Assembly (NCBI GenBank): GCA_945892985.1
Contig: CAMDDU010000024.1
Span: 1-61,592 of the forward strand
Reading direction: 5' to 3'
DNA length: 61,592 nucleotides
From: CAITSH01 sp945892985
GTDB taxonomy: Bacteria > Pseudomonadota > Gammaproteobacteria > Burkholderiales > SG8-39
Below the pieces are notes generated by a model that saw only the letters and a list, made by a program, of their open reading frames with translations, searched no databases and was not told where the DNA came from. How positions within the stretch are numbered: position 1 is the stretch's first letter; each line of letters begins with the position of its first letter. Both the position numbers and the translations under genes were made by a program. Positions 8,516-17,157 of the stretch are shown here, piece after piece.

Positions 8516-9289
8516 ATGGACGTACGATCTTTGCGCGCCCCGTTCCTTTTTGGCGCATCGCTTTTTTTCTCACTGGGGGCCTGGCAGTTCCTGTCTACTT
8601 TTGTTTTTAATCCATTCCTGATTCCGCCACCCCTTGTGGTGTTTGAGACTGCCGTGCCCATGATCGAGAGCGGAGAAATTCTCAAGCATGTGACGATTAG
8701 CCTGGTGCGTGTGGCGGTTGGTTTTTTTAGCGGTTGCGCCGTGGCAATTCTGTTGGGAGTTGTTCTCGGTCGAATCCGGCTTGTAAACGAATTGCTTGAT
8801 CCAGTGATCGAGTTACTTCGTTATCTCTCACCAACTGCGATGATTCCGATTGCCGTTATATGGTTTGGTATCGGTGAGACATCGAAGTACTTCCTCATTT
8901 TTTGGGGAACATTCTTCATTGTCCTGGTAAACACCACGGTCGGAGTGATGCGTGCCCCGGTCATTCGCCAGCGCGCCGCCGAATGCCTTGGGGCAAGCCA
9001 ATTTCAGATTTTTGTTTTGGTGGTCATTCCATCAGCCGCCCCGTACATTGTTACTGGCATGCGTATTGCCATGGCATCTTCATTTATGAGCATAATCCCG
9101 GCGGAGATACTCGCGGCGGATTCAGGCATTGGTTTCTTATTGCAAAACTCATCCATGTTGATGCAAACCAATCGTATTTTTGTGGCATTACTGGCGATTT
9201 GCTTGCTTGGGTTTGCGTTCGATCGGTTGTTCCGGATTGCTGTCGACCGGATTCTTTCTCGTTACATGTCTTATGTTGCTCTAACCTAG
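8516..9289 (+). CDS. ABC transporter permease, NitT/TauT (SsuC/TauC) type
   Basis: 257 residues with about six membrane segments. The EAA loop AAECLGASQFQIFVLVVIPSA, which contacts the ATPase, is near residues 155-175. It resembles SsuC/TauC-type permeases. ATG 8516 follows AAGGAG at a spacing of 9 nt, and the ATPase stop is just upstream, so translation is probably coupled. It acts in the inner membrane with the neighbouring ATPase and binding protein. Confidence 0.92.
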   Translation: MDVRSLRAPFLFGASLFFSLGAWQFLSTFVFNPFLIPPPLVVFETAVPMIESGEILKHVTISLVRVAVGFFSGCAVAILLGVVLGRIRLVNELLDPVIELLRYLSPTAMIPIAVIWFGIGETSKYFLIFWGTFFIVLVNTTVGVMRAPVIRQRAAECLGASQFQIFVLVVIPSAAPYIVTGMRIAMASSFMSIIPAEILAADSGIGFLLQNSSMLMQTNRIFVALLAICLLGFAFDRLFRIAVDRILSRYMSYVALT

Positions 9290-9297
9290 GGAGTCAA

Positions 9298-10296
9298 ATG
9301 ATGATACGTGTTAGGAATTTAGTAACTGCGGCGTTATCCGCGGTATTGTTTTTTTGCTGCGCCGGAGCCCAAGCGCAGGCTTTGAAGAAACTGGTTTTAT
9401 TCGGCCAGCCGTCTGTCAATAACGATGCGGTTTGGATGGCGATTGAATATGGCTATTTCAAAGAGCAGGGTCTTGATGTCGAGTACCGTGTGTTCCCGTC
9501 AGGCACCACAGCGTTCCAGACCTTTCGTACCGGTCAAGGTGACATCGTGATGACTGGCGACCTGCCTAGTGTTCAGTATTTTTTTCAGAATCCAGGCCAG
9601 TATCAGACATTTGCAGTTATGGAACGTGATGCCAAAGGCTATGTGGCAATCGCTCGCAAAGATATCCGGAAGGCGCAAGACTTGACGGGTAAAACGGTAG
9701 CCACACGTGTTGGGTCTACTGGTTCCTGGTTTATCTCCGAGTACCTTTCCAAAAATGGCGTGAATCCCGCCGGTACAACGGTAAAGAACCTTGACACACA
9801 ACTTCTCCCTGCGGCGCTCTGCAAGGGGGATATCGCAGCGTTTTTTATCTGGCAGCCAATTGGTTCGCGAACACTGGAAATTTGCCCTAACGAGGTGCAT
9901 CAATTGACCGATGCTGTGGGCTACATTCAGGGCTATTTAGTGGCAGGTGCCCGACCGGAGCTTCTCAATTCCGTTGATGGCGCAGACCGGATACAACGTT
10001 TTTTACGAGCGATTTTGAAGGGGCGAGATAAAGCCGAGAAAGATTTTCCGGCGGTGGCTGCATATGCAGCAAAAACCTATAGTCTTAGCGAAAAAGCCAC
10101 ACGTGAACAATGGGAAACGAACACGCGTCCCATCGCGCTGGACAAGGTTTACTTTCAGGACTTTTGTAGTTTATCTAAGTGGGCGCAAGGGGCGGGACTT
10201 ACTACCCAAGCTGTCGATTTTGGCAAGCTGACCTGGCCGAATGGTTTGCGTGCCATAGATCCAAAGCTTGCAGATGCGCCGCCTGCACCTTGCTAA
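9298..10296 (+). CDS. ABC transporter substrate-binding protein, SsuA/THI5-like
   Basis: 332 residues. The signal peptide spans about 1-25 (AGAQAQA). The mature part has the NMT1/THI5/SsuA pattern: an N-terminal lobe with WMAIEYGYFKEQGLDVEY, then FRTGQGDIVMTGD and DLTGKTVATRVGST. It delivers the ligand to the permease encoded just upstream. Starts at ATG 9298 and ATG 9301 are both possible after AGGGAG. The substrate could be a sulfonate, a nitrile, a pyrimidine-like amine or another small N or S compound; nothing here decides. The region is AT-rich: by hand count 25 of 60 bases at 9301-9360 are G or C. Confidence 0.9.
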   Translation: MMIRVRNLVTAALSAVLFFCCAGAQAQALKKLVLFGQPSVNNDAVWMAIEYGYFKEQGLDVEYRVFPSGTTAFQTFRTGQGDIVMTGDLPSVQYFFQNPGQYQTFAVMERDAKGYVAIARKDIRKAQDLTGKTVATRVGSTGSWFISEYLSKNGVNPAGTTVKNLDTQLLPAALCKGDIAAFFIWQPIGSRTLEICPNEVHQLTDAVGYIQGYLVAGARPELLNSVDGADRIQRFLRAILKGRDKAEKDFPAVAAYAAKTYSLSEKATREQWETNTRPIALDKVYFQDFCSLSKWAQGAGLTTQAVDFGKLTWPNGLRAIDPKLADAPPAPC

Positions 10297-10350
10297 TTTT
10301 TTTCGACTAGTTGCGCTATCGTTGTATTGTCCCGTTTGAAGATGTCATGG

Positions 10351-10379
10351 TGAAGGATCGCGCTTTGCGCGATCCTTCA
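10351..10379. terminator. Perfect hairpin between convergent genes
   Basis: A 13-bp perfect stem with a 3-nt loop (TGAAGGATCGCGC, TTT, GCGCGATCCTTCA) lies between the convergent ends of the binding protein and the dehydrogenase. There is no long T-run on either side, so it may act as a bidirectional barrier or RNA stabiliser rather than a classical intrinsic terminator. Confidence 0.55.
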
Positions 10380-10418
10380 TGTAATTCATTATGGTTGCAG
10401 CTCGCCACGCGCCCGGGG

Positions 10419-11291
10419 TTACAGCTCGGCATTTTCGGCGATATAAGCTGCTAAAGCGGCCCAGTCCTGCTGTTCCCGGCCAGATACGATGGCTGCAATT
10501 AATTGCTTGCGAATAAGTTCAGCACTTGGCATGGGCACTCCCAGCACTTTCGCAGTAGACAAGGTTAGTTCGATATCCTTTAGACCAAGACCCATGCTGA
10601 AAGTCGCGGGTTCAAATTCCTTATCCACTATCGCTTGGCCATAGTGGTGGTAGGCAGGTGCGTCAAGGGATGTACTTGTCAGAATGCGCAGGAAGTCCCC
10701 CTCATTCACGCCTCCCTTGCGCGCGAGGGCAAACGCTTCTCCGAGGCTCTCGATCACCGTTGCAATTAGAAAATTGCGTGCGATTTTCACCGTATTTGCC
10801 ACAGCCGGATCCTCACCAACAATAAACACTTGTTTAGCCATGGTTGCGAATAGTGGTGCGCAGCGGTCGATTGCAATGCTGTTGCCAGCGACAATTACGT
10901 CAAGCTTACCCTCAGCGGCTGTTGCGGGACGTCCGAAAACAGGAGCCGAAATATATTGGCTCCCGCCTTGGGCGTGTGCAAACGCCAGTTCTCGTGCGAT
11001 GCCGAGACTGGTGGTTGCCATATTGATGTGTATTGTTGCCGCTAAAGTTTTCAGCGAGAGTCCCGAAGTGAGCCAGACATCGCGCACGGCCGTGTCGTCT
11101 GCGAGCATAGTGATCACCACATCTGCCGCTATGGTTTCTGCGGGGGAGAGCGCGATTCGAGCGCCGTATTCGGCTAAGGCATATGCGGCCGAGGTCGTAC
11201 GGTTAAATACCGTGAGTTCATGGCCGGCGGCGATAAGGCACCGCGCCATCGGCGCTCCCATCTGTCCGATACCGATAAATCCGATTTTCAT
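10419..11291 (-). CDS. NAD(P)-dependent beta-hydroxyacid dehydrogenase (3-hydroxyisobutyrate dehydrogenase family)
   Basis: 290 residues. The Rossmann motif GFIGIGQMGAPMA opens the protein at residue 4. The substrate-binding segment ISAPVFGRP and the catalytic Lys in NTVKIARNF (about 168-176) are present. This family oxidises beta-hydroxy acids (3-hydroxyisobutyrate, tartronate semialdehyde, 2-(hydroxymethyl)glutarate) or reduces imines. It is convergent with the ABC importer and shares the AT-richer composition, so it probably arrived with it. The substrate is not determined. Confidence 0.88.
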   Translation of the reverse strand: MKIGFIGIGQMGAPMARCLIAAGHELTVFNRTTSAAYALAEYGARIALSPAETIAADVVITMLADDTAVRDVWLTSGLSLKTLAATIHINMATTSLGIARELAFAHAQGGSQYISAPVFGRPATAAEGKLDVIVAGNSIAIDRCAPLFATMAKQVFIVGEDPAVANTVKIARNFLIATVIESLGEAFALARKGGVNEGDFLRILTSTSLDAPAYHHYGQAIVDKEFEPATFSMGLGLKDIELTLSTAKVLGVPMPSAELIRKQLIAAIVSGREQQDWAALAAYIAENAEL

Positions 11292-11389
11292 ATTTTTCTT
11301 TGGAAGGCTGATCGATCTATCCCGGCGTGTGGCGGGTGTAAAACATTTGCGACAAATTGATTGATATGGCTTCCCAGCTTGTTACCCGG

Positions 11390-13780
11390 TCAAACCTTGC
11401 CCAGCGCATGCAGGATGCGCTCCGGTGTCGCCGGCTGGTGTGTGACGTAGGCATTGAGCGGCGCGAGGGCGTCGTTGATGGCATTCATCACCGCGCCGGG
11501 GGCGCCGGCGGTACCGGCCTCGCCCGCGCCCTTGGCCCCGAGCTCCGAGGTCTTGGTCGGCGTCTCGACGTGACCGATGATGATGTCGGGCATTTCGCCG
11601 GACATCGGCACGAGGTAGTCGGCCATGTTGCCGTTCAGCAACTGCCCGTGGTCGTCGTAAAGGCAATGCTCGAACAAGGCCGCGCCTATGCCTTGCACCA
11701 CGCCACCGCGAATCTGCTCGTCCACCAGCATCGGGTTGATGATGGTGCCGCAGTCCTCCACACACCAGTGCTTCAAGAGCTTCACAAAGCCGGTGTCCGC
11801 GTCCACCTCGACCAGCGAGGCCTGGATGCCGTTGGTGAAGACAAAGCCGTATTCGCGCGGCGTGTAGTGGCGCGTGACGGTGAGCTCGGACTGGAACTTC
11901 ATCGGCAGCGTGTCGGGGCGGAAATAGGCGACGCGACCAAGCTCGGCCAGCGTCAGCTTGCTCGCGCCGCTGAGCTTGTCGGTGATCTCGTTGTTGACGA
12001 TATCGAGCTTGGCCTTGTCCTCATTCAGGATTGCCGCCGCGACATCGAGGATGTTGGAGCGCAGCGCCTTGCCCGCCTGCAACACCGCTTCGCCGCCAAT
12101 GCCGGCGCCGCGCGAGGCCCAGGTGCCGCCGCCGTAGGGCATGGTGGCGGTGTCGCCGGTGGCGACGCGTACCTTGTCCATGCTCACGCCCACCACACTG
12201 GCTGCGATCTGGCCGAATATGCCTTCGCTACCCTGGCCTTGCTCGGTCACGCTGCAGGTCACATAAACGATGCCGGTGGGGTCCATGCGCAGTGTCGCGC
12301 CGTCCTGCGCCGAAATGCGCGCACCGCCGACGCCGTAAAACGCGGGCGATGGGTTGGTCACCTCGATCATGGCCGCAAGGCCGATGCCGCGATAAATGCC
12401 CTGCTTGCGCAACACGGCCTGTTCGGCGCGCAGCTTGTCGTAATCCATCAGCTTGAGCAGTTTTTCCAGCGTTTGCTGGTGTGACAGTTTTTCGAACTTG
12501 ATGCCCGAGGGTGCGGTATAGGGGTAGGCATCGTCGGGGATGATGTTCTTGCGCCGGAACTCGGCCGGGTCCATGCCGATTTTTTGCGCCGCCAGGTCAA
12601 CGATGGCCTCGGTCAGCGCCACGGCAATGGGGTGGCCCACGGCGCGGTACTGGCAGGTGACGTTCTTGTTGGTGAACACCACGTTCAATTTGGCGCGGTA
12701 CTGCTTGTGGCGGTAGGGGCCGCCGGTGAGGTTGACCACCTGGTTACCCTCGATGCCGCTGGTGCGTGGATAGACCGAGTAGGGGCCGATGGCGGTGAGG
12801 TCGTCAAGATCAAAGGCGAGGATCTCGCCTTCCTTGGTACAGGCGAGGCGCACCGTGGCCTTGTGCTCGCGTGCATGGATGTCCGTCAGAAAACTCTCCA
12901 GCCGGTCGGCGACGAACTTCACCGGACGGCGCAGCATCACCGACAGCGCGGCGGTGGCCATTTCGTCCGGGTAGACGTGGACCTTGATGCCGAAGGAGCC
13001 GCCGACATCCTTGCAGATCACGCGCACGCTCGATTCGGGGATATTCAGGTGACGCGAAAAAATGTCCTGCATCATGTGCGGCGCCTGGGTCGAGTGATAG
13101 ACCGTCAGCGAATGTTCCGCCACGTTGTAGTCGGCCAGGATGGAGCGGCCTTCCATGGTCACGCCGGTATGGCGGCCCATTTCATAAGTCTGCTCGACAA
13201 TGACGTCGGCTTTTTTCCAGGCTTCGTCAAAGCCCGCGGTGACCAGTTCGCGCGAAAAGCAGATGTTGTCGCCAAGCTCCGGGTGGATCAGCACCTTGCC
13301 GGCGAGCGAGGCTTCCATGTCGGTGACGACAGGCAGCTCCTCCCAGTCGGCTTCGATCAGCGCCAGCGCGTCCTCGGCCTGCACGCGCGTCTCGGCCACG
13401 ACCACGGCGACGGCCTCGCCCTGCCAGCAGGCGCGCTCTATGGCGATGGCGTGTTGCGGCGGCGATTTGATGCCCTTGAGGTGGCCCAGCACCGCCACCC
13501 AGGGCGTGCAGTATTCGGCGACGGCGCGGCCGTCGAACACGGCGATGACACCCGGTTGCGTTGCGGCCTTGGACAAGTCGAGGCGCGTGAGCTTGGCGTG
13601 GGCGTGCGGGCTGCGGAAAAACACCGCATGGGCGAGGCGTGGAAAGCGCATGTCATCCACGTACGTCCCGCGCCCCTGCAGCAGGCGTTTGGCGTTGGCG
13701 CGCGGTTCGCTCTTGCCGATAAACCCGCGGTCGGTGGTGGTGCCGGGGGCGTGCAGAGGAAGTTCGGCGCGGGCGTTCAT
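11390..13780 (-). CDS. Molybdenum hydroxylase large subunit (CoxL/XdhB-like), set 1
   Basis: 796 residues of the xanthine dehydrogenase/CO dehydrogenase large-subunit family, which binds the molybdopterin cofactor. Visible motifs are the GRGTYVDD start region, DVGGSFGIKVHVYPDE, CQYRAVGHP at the active-site loop, TEQGQGSEGIF and the catalytic Glu in GAKGAGEAG. The loop lacks the AYRCSFR signature of true form I CO dehydrogenase, so the substrate is probably an organic ring or aldehyde. ATG 13780 overlaps the stop of the small-subunit gene (ATGA), giving an M-S-L operon on the minus strand. A longer in-frame start would overlap the small subunit and is not credible. Confidence 0.92.
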   Translation of the reverse strand: MNARAELPLHAPGTTTDRGFIGKSEPRANAKRLLQGRGTYVDDMRFPRLAHAVFFRSPHAHAKLTRLDLSKAATQPGVIAVFDGRAVAEYCTPWVAVLGHLKGIKSPPQHAIAIERACWQGEAVAVVVAETRVQAEDALALIEADWEELPVVTDMEASLAGKVLIHPELGDNICFSRELVTAGFDEAWKKADVIVEQTYEMGRHTGVTMEGRSILADYNVAEHSLTVYHSTQAPHMMQDIFSRHLNIPESSVRVICKDVGGSFGIKVHVYPDEMATAALSVMLRRPVKFVADRLESFLTDIHAREHKATVRLACTKEGEILAFDLDDLTAIGPYSVYPRTSGIEGNQVVNLTGGPYRHKQYRAKLNVVFTNKNVTCQYRAVGHPIAVALTEAIVDLAAQKIGMDPAEFRRKNIIPDDAYPYTAPSGIKFEKLSHQQTLEKLLKLMDYDKLRAEQAVLRKQGIYRGIGLAAMIEVTNPSPAFYGVGGARISAQDGATLRMDPTGIVYVTCSVTEQGQGSEGIFGQIAASVVGVSMDKVRVATGDTATMPYGGGTWASRGAGIGGEAVLQAGKALRSNILDVAAAILNEDKAKLDIVNNEITDKLSGASKLTLAELGRVAYFRPDTLPMKFQSELTVTRHYTPREYGFVFTNGIQASLVEVDADTGFVKLLKHWCVEDCGTIINPMLVDEQIRGGVVQGIGAALFEHCLYDDHGQLLNGNMADYLVPMSGEMPDIIIGHVETPTKTSELGAKGAGEAGTAGAPGAVMNAINDALAPLNAYVTHQPATPERILHALGKV

Positions 13781-14265
13781 GCCGCCACCTTGGCCTTGTT
13801 CTGGCGCAACACGATTTCGATGGCATCGACGATGGCCTGGTAGCCGGTGCAGCGGCAGTAGTTGCCCGAAATGTGTTCGCGGATTTGCTCGCGGCTGGCG
13901 TCCGGCTTGTGCAGCAGCAGGTCTTGCGCCGCCATTAACATGCCCGGTGTGCAAAAGCCGCATTGCAGCGCGTTGCGCTCGTGGAAGGCTTTTTGTATTG
14001 CGGCCAGTTCGCCCGAATCCGACAGGCCCTCTATGGTGTCGACGCTGCGGCCGTTGGCCTGCACCGCCAGGGTCAGGCAGCCGCGCACAATCTTGCCGTC
14101 GAGGCGGATGGTGCAGGCACCGCAGACGCCGTGCTCGCAGCCGACGTGCGAGCCGGTGAGGCCCATTTCATCGCGCAAAAAATCGATCAGATGGGTGCGC
14201 GGGGCAATGCGGCGCGTTACCGGCTTGCCGTTGAGGGTGATGGTGGTTTCGATGTCGTGACTCAT
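13777..14265 (-). CDS. Molybdenum hydroxylase [2Fe-2S] small subunit, set 1
   Basis: 162 residues with two [2Fe-2S] domains. The plant-ferredoxin-type cluster is in CEHGVCGAC (about 45-55) with its fourth Cys in VRGCLTL. The helical domain cluster is in CGFCTPG and YCRCTGY. It passes electrons from the molybdenum centre to the FAD subunit. ATG 14265 has AAGGGA about 6 nt upstream; ATG 14280 overlaps the M gene stop and is the alternative. It sits between the M and L genes, with overlaps that suggest translational coupling. Confidence 0.93.
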   Translation of the reverse strand: MSHDIETTITLNGKPVTRRIAPRTHLIDFLRDEMGLTGSHVGCEHGVCGACTIRLDGKIVRGCLTLAVQANGRSVDTIEGLSDSGELAAIQKAFHERNALQCGFCTPGMLMAAQDLLLHKPDASREQIREHISGNYCRCTGYQAIVDAIEIVLRQNKAKVAA

Positions 14266-14276
14266 GCTTGTCCCTT

Positions 14277-15140
14277 TCATGTTGCCGCGGCGGCCAGCGC
14301 GGCGAGGGCGCGGCCGGTGATGACGCGCGCAAGGTGTAGTTTGGTCGCGCTCGAGGAATACAAATCGCCCGGCGGGTCGAGGTCTTTGGCCAGCGTGTCC
14401 TGCGCCAGTGCGATGGTGTCCGGGCCGAAGGCCTTGCCCTCAAGGGCGGCGGCGGTGGTGCGCGCCAGCACCGGCTCGCCGCCGGCGCCGAGAAAGGCCA
14501 GGCTCACGTCCTTGTATTTGCCGCCGCTGCAATCGGCCTGCGCGGCGAGGCCGACAATGGCGTAATCGCCGTGGCGGCGCGCCAGTTCGAGGAACGCGCA
14601 GCGGTAGCCTGCTGCGGCGATCTTGAATTCGCCCGCCACCAGTACTTCACCCGGCTGCAGCGCGGTTTCATACATGCCTTTGAAAAATTCGCGCGCCGCA
14701 ACGCGGCGCTCACCTTTGGCGCCGGCGATGACAAACTGCGCGTCCAGCGCGACGCACACCGCCGGGTATTCGGCCGCCGGATCGGCCATGGCGATGCTGC
14801 CACCGAAGGTGCCGACGTTGCGAATGGCGACGTGCGCGACATGCGGCACCGCCTGCGCGAGCAGCGGCAGGTATTTGGCGATGTCGCCTGAGTGCTCAAT
14901 TTCGCGGTGCGTCGTCAGCGCGCCGATGCGCACCGTGTCCTTGCCGACGCTGATGCCCGACAGCCCGGGCAACGCGGTGATGTCGATCAGGATGTCCGGC
15001 GCCGACAGGCGCAGGTTGAGCGTGGCAAGCAGGCTCTGACCGCCGGCGAGCAACTTGGCGCCGTCGCCGTGTGCTTTAAGCAACGTGAAGACCTCGCCAA
15101 GGGATGCGGGCCTGGCGTAGGCGATTGCGGGGGACTTCAT
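14277..15140 (-). CDS. Molybdenum hydroxylase FAD subunit (CoxM-like), set 1
   Basis: 287 residues of the FAD-binding medium subunit family. It has the first flavin motif LLAGGQSLLATLNLRL (about 31-46) and the second RNVGTFGGSIAMADPAAE (about 108-125). This is the first gene of the minus-strand M-S-L operon. ATG 15140 is preceded by GGAGGAG at about 10 nt; an upstream ATG at 15164 contains that site within its own codons and is unlikely. The intergenic side carries a palindromic repeat. Confidence 0.92.
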   Translation of the reverse strand: MKSPAIAYARPASLGEVFTLLKAHGDGAKLLAGGQSLLATLNLRLSAPDILIDITALPGLSGISVGKDTVRIGALTTHREIEHSGDIAKYLPLLAQAVPHVAHVAIRNVGTFGGSIAMADPAAEYPAVCVALDAQFVIAGAKGERRVAAREFFKGMYETALQPGEVLVAGEFKIAAAGYRCAFLELARRHGDYAIVGLAAQADCSGGKYKDVSLAFLGAGGEPVLARTTAAALEGKAFGPDTIALAQDTLAKDLDPPGDLYSSSATKLHLARVITGRALAALAAAAT

Positions 15141-15286
15141 AGGCTGCGTACTCCTCCAGTGCATGGGCCGGCAGAACGCCGTGCCCGATTGGTGTTGTGG
15201 CGTTCAGGCTTGATGTGCCTGTCGCAGGTGCAATCTTACCGCCGATGGCGGCGGTGGTGAAAACCAGTCCAAAAGTGAACTCAGGT

Positions 15287-15379
15287 CATTGCGAGCCTAG
15301 CGAAGCCATCTCGTCGCGCATTTTGAGCGCTTCACCCTATGAGGAGATTGTTTCGTCGCGTTGCTCCTCGCAATGACAT
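15287..15379. repeat. Inverted repeat of the CATTGCGAGC...GAAGCMATCTC family
   Basis: The left arm CATTGCGAGCCTAGCGAAGCC and the right arm ending TTGCTCCTCGCAATG form a long imperfect palindrome between the hydroxylase operon and the FecR-domain gene. Three further arms of the same family are at 19549-19677. This looks like a dispersed REP/MITE-like element. Confidence 0.75.
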
Positions 15380-15386
15380 AAATTCA

Positions 15387-16085
15387 TTAGCGGTACGGAT
15401 TGCTCATCATCGGCCCTTCCATCACCGACTGCGGCGCAAGCCGTCCGGTTAGCGCTTCGAGCATGATCAGTTCCTCGTCGGTGTGGTTGGCCACGCTGGC
15501 CGGCACGATGGCGTTGGCGCGGCCGTCGCCGTAGATGTAGCGCGGCGAGTCGTGGTGGCGCGTGCTGTAGGCGTCGCGCGCCGCACCGTCGGTGGAGGCG
15601 ATTTCGGCCGAGCCGTAGCACAGGCAAAAATAGGAACGATCTTGCTCGGACTCGATGTAGGCGCCGGTGCCGCGTATGCCTATGGCCGCGGAGGGCGTGA
15701 TGATGCGCCGGTCGCCGCCCTTGCCGAACACGCCCATCAGCCGGCCGGTCGTCAGGCGCAACAAGTCCACAAACTGCGCCACGCCGGCCAGCTCGAGGCG
15801 GCTGTCTTCGCGTATCAGGTAGGCATCCTGGCCGACGACGAAGGTGGCGAGCGCCCCGCGTGCGGTGCTGACAGTGTCGCCGGGGCGCACAAGCGTGCCC
15901 GCGCTTGCGGGCTCGCCGTTGACGCGCACATCGCCCTGCACGCTGCGCAGTCCCTGCACCGATTGTGCGATGGCGCGGCGTAAGGCCAGCGCCATTGCCA
16001 GGCCGGCACCGCCGGCGGTCAGTGCCAGCAGCGTACGGCGCCGGCCGGCGTTTGAGGGTTTTTCAAGATTGTCGGCGCGTGTCAT
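15387..16085 (-). CDS. FecR-domain protein with N-terminal export signal
   Basis: 232 residues. After an Arg-rich start (NAGRRRTLLALTAGG) comes a hydrophobic segment ending ALRRAIAQ, so it is probably exported or membrane-anchored. The FecR domain covers about residues 42-145 (VQGDVRVNGEPASAG, VRPGDTVSTARG, AIGIRGTGAYI). No sigma factor or TonB receptor is nearby, so it is not a classical FecR signalling protein. Its ATG overlaps the senB stop (ATGA), so the two are co-translated. A role in selenium metabolism is only suggested by position. Confidence 0.82.
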   Translation of the reverse strand: MTRADNLEKPSNAGRRRTLLALTAGGAGLAMALALRRAIAQSVQGLRSVQGDVRVNGEPASAGTLVRPGDTVSTARGALATFVVGQDAYLIREDSRLELAGVAQFVDLLRLTTGRLMGVFGKGGDRRIITPSAAIGIRGTGAYIESEQDRSYFCLCYGSAEIASTDGAARDAYSTRHHDSPRYIYGDGRANAIVPASVANHTDEELIMLEALTGRLAPQSVMEGPMMSNPYR

Positions 16086-17110
16086 GGTTTTTTATCCTTA
16101 TCCTTGTGCGCCGGTTTGCGTTTGGAAACAGGCTTTGATGGTACGCGTAACAGAGCAAGATCCTGCGCGAGTTTTGCCAGTGCGCGCCGCTCGAGCGCCG
16201 GGTTGACCAGCCGCTGGCGTGACTTCACCGCACCTTCAAGCTTTGCCAGCCAGGCCTTGTCCTTGGCGGCGCGCGCCAGCAGGCGCGCCAGGGCGGCGTC
16301 ATCTTCGGCCGGATAAAGCGCCGGGTAAGACCGGCCAAGCAGGCCGATATTGCCCGACACGGCCGAAGCGATGACCGGTACGCCGATGGCAATGGCCTCG
16401 GACACCACATGCGCGCCGCCTTCCATCAGGCTGGAGATGACCATGGCGTGGCTGCGCGCCAGCCAGCGCATCGTGCCGGCGTGATCGAGTTCGCCCAGCC
16501 AGCGGTAACGCGGCTCGTAGCGTGCCAGCGACCGCGCTTCGCGCGCATAGTCGGCCGACATGGCCTGCCCCAGATGGACCACACGCAGATCCGTGCCGGC
16601 CGGCAGGCGTGCGAGAGCCAGGGCGGCGCGGAACGGGTCTTTTTCCTCGCGCAGGTGCCCGATGACGGTGATAAGGCGATAGCGGCTTGGCGGCGTTTGG
16701 CGCTTGATGGCGTGCACCGACTGATGGATGACGCGGGTCTTGGCGCGCAGCCTGCCCTTGAGTTCAGCCAGGCCTTCCGCTTGCAGTACGACCATGCGGT
16801 CGGCGAGGCGCAGCGATTCTTTCGCGCCGGCGTCGCTGCGGATATCGCGGTACAAGTCGGTGCCGGTTAGCACCAGCACCAGCGGGCGCGCAGGATGCGC
16901 CTGCTTGAATGCTTTGATCGAGGTGTGGCTGCGGCGCGCGTGCAGGGCGATCAGCGCATCGCAGTCCTCGCCCTCCCACGCCAGCTTGATGGTGACGTGG
17001 TGGCCGAGTGCGCGCCAATGCGCCGCCCAGCGTTGCGCCGTGTTGCGGTTGCCGTGACGGGAGCCGGGGGGGGCCGGGGTTACAATGACGAGGTGCAAAA
17101 TTTTAATCAA
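16082..17110 (-). CDS. senB: SenB-like selenosugar synthase (TIGR04348-type glycosyltransferase)
   Basis: About 342 residues with a GT-B fold. The N-terminus VIVTPAPPGSRHGNRNTA, the LIALHARRSHTSI segment, VLTGTDLYRDI and the C-terminal donor-site motif SLMEGGAHVVSEAIA match the glycosyltransferase family that includes SenB. SenB joins selenophosphate-derived selenium to a UDP-sugar to make a selenosugar for selenoneine synthesis. It is divergent from senA with selD next, which supports the name. The start is uncertain: TTG 17110 (or TTG 17098) fits the family N-terminus. A longer frame to 17272 would overlap senA and is rejected. Confidence 0.88.
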   Translation of the reverse strand: MIKILHLVIVTPAPPGSRHGNRNTAQRWAAHWRALGHHVTIKLAWEGEDCDALIALHARRSHTSIKAFKQAHPARPLVLVLTGTDLYRDIRSDAGAKESLRLADRMVVLQAEGLAELKGRLRAKTRVIHQSVHAIKRQTPPSRYRLITVIGHLREEKDPFRAALALARLPAGTDLRVVHLGQAMSADYAREARSLARYEPRYRWLGELDHAGTMRWLARSHAMVISSLMEGGAHVVSEAIAIGVPVIASAVSGNIGLLGRSYPALYPAEDDAALARLLARAAKDKAWLAKLEGAVKSRQRLVNPALERRALAKLAQDLALLRVPSKPVSKRKPAHKDKDKKP

Positions 17111-17157
17111 TGCTCTGACGGGGAAAAGACGAACGTGGCAAGTGGCAAGGTGGAACG

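Noticed and set aside
12584..13843. A 419-codon plus-strand frame opposite the set 1 large subunit
   Set aside because: Same reason: it is an antisense shadow of a conserved molybdenum hydroxylase gene.
11390..15140. Aerobic carbon monoxide dehydrogenase (coxMSL)
   Set aside because: The large subunit lacks the AYRCSFR active-site loop, and no cox accessory genes (coxD, E, F, G) are adjacent.
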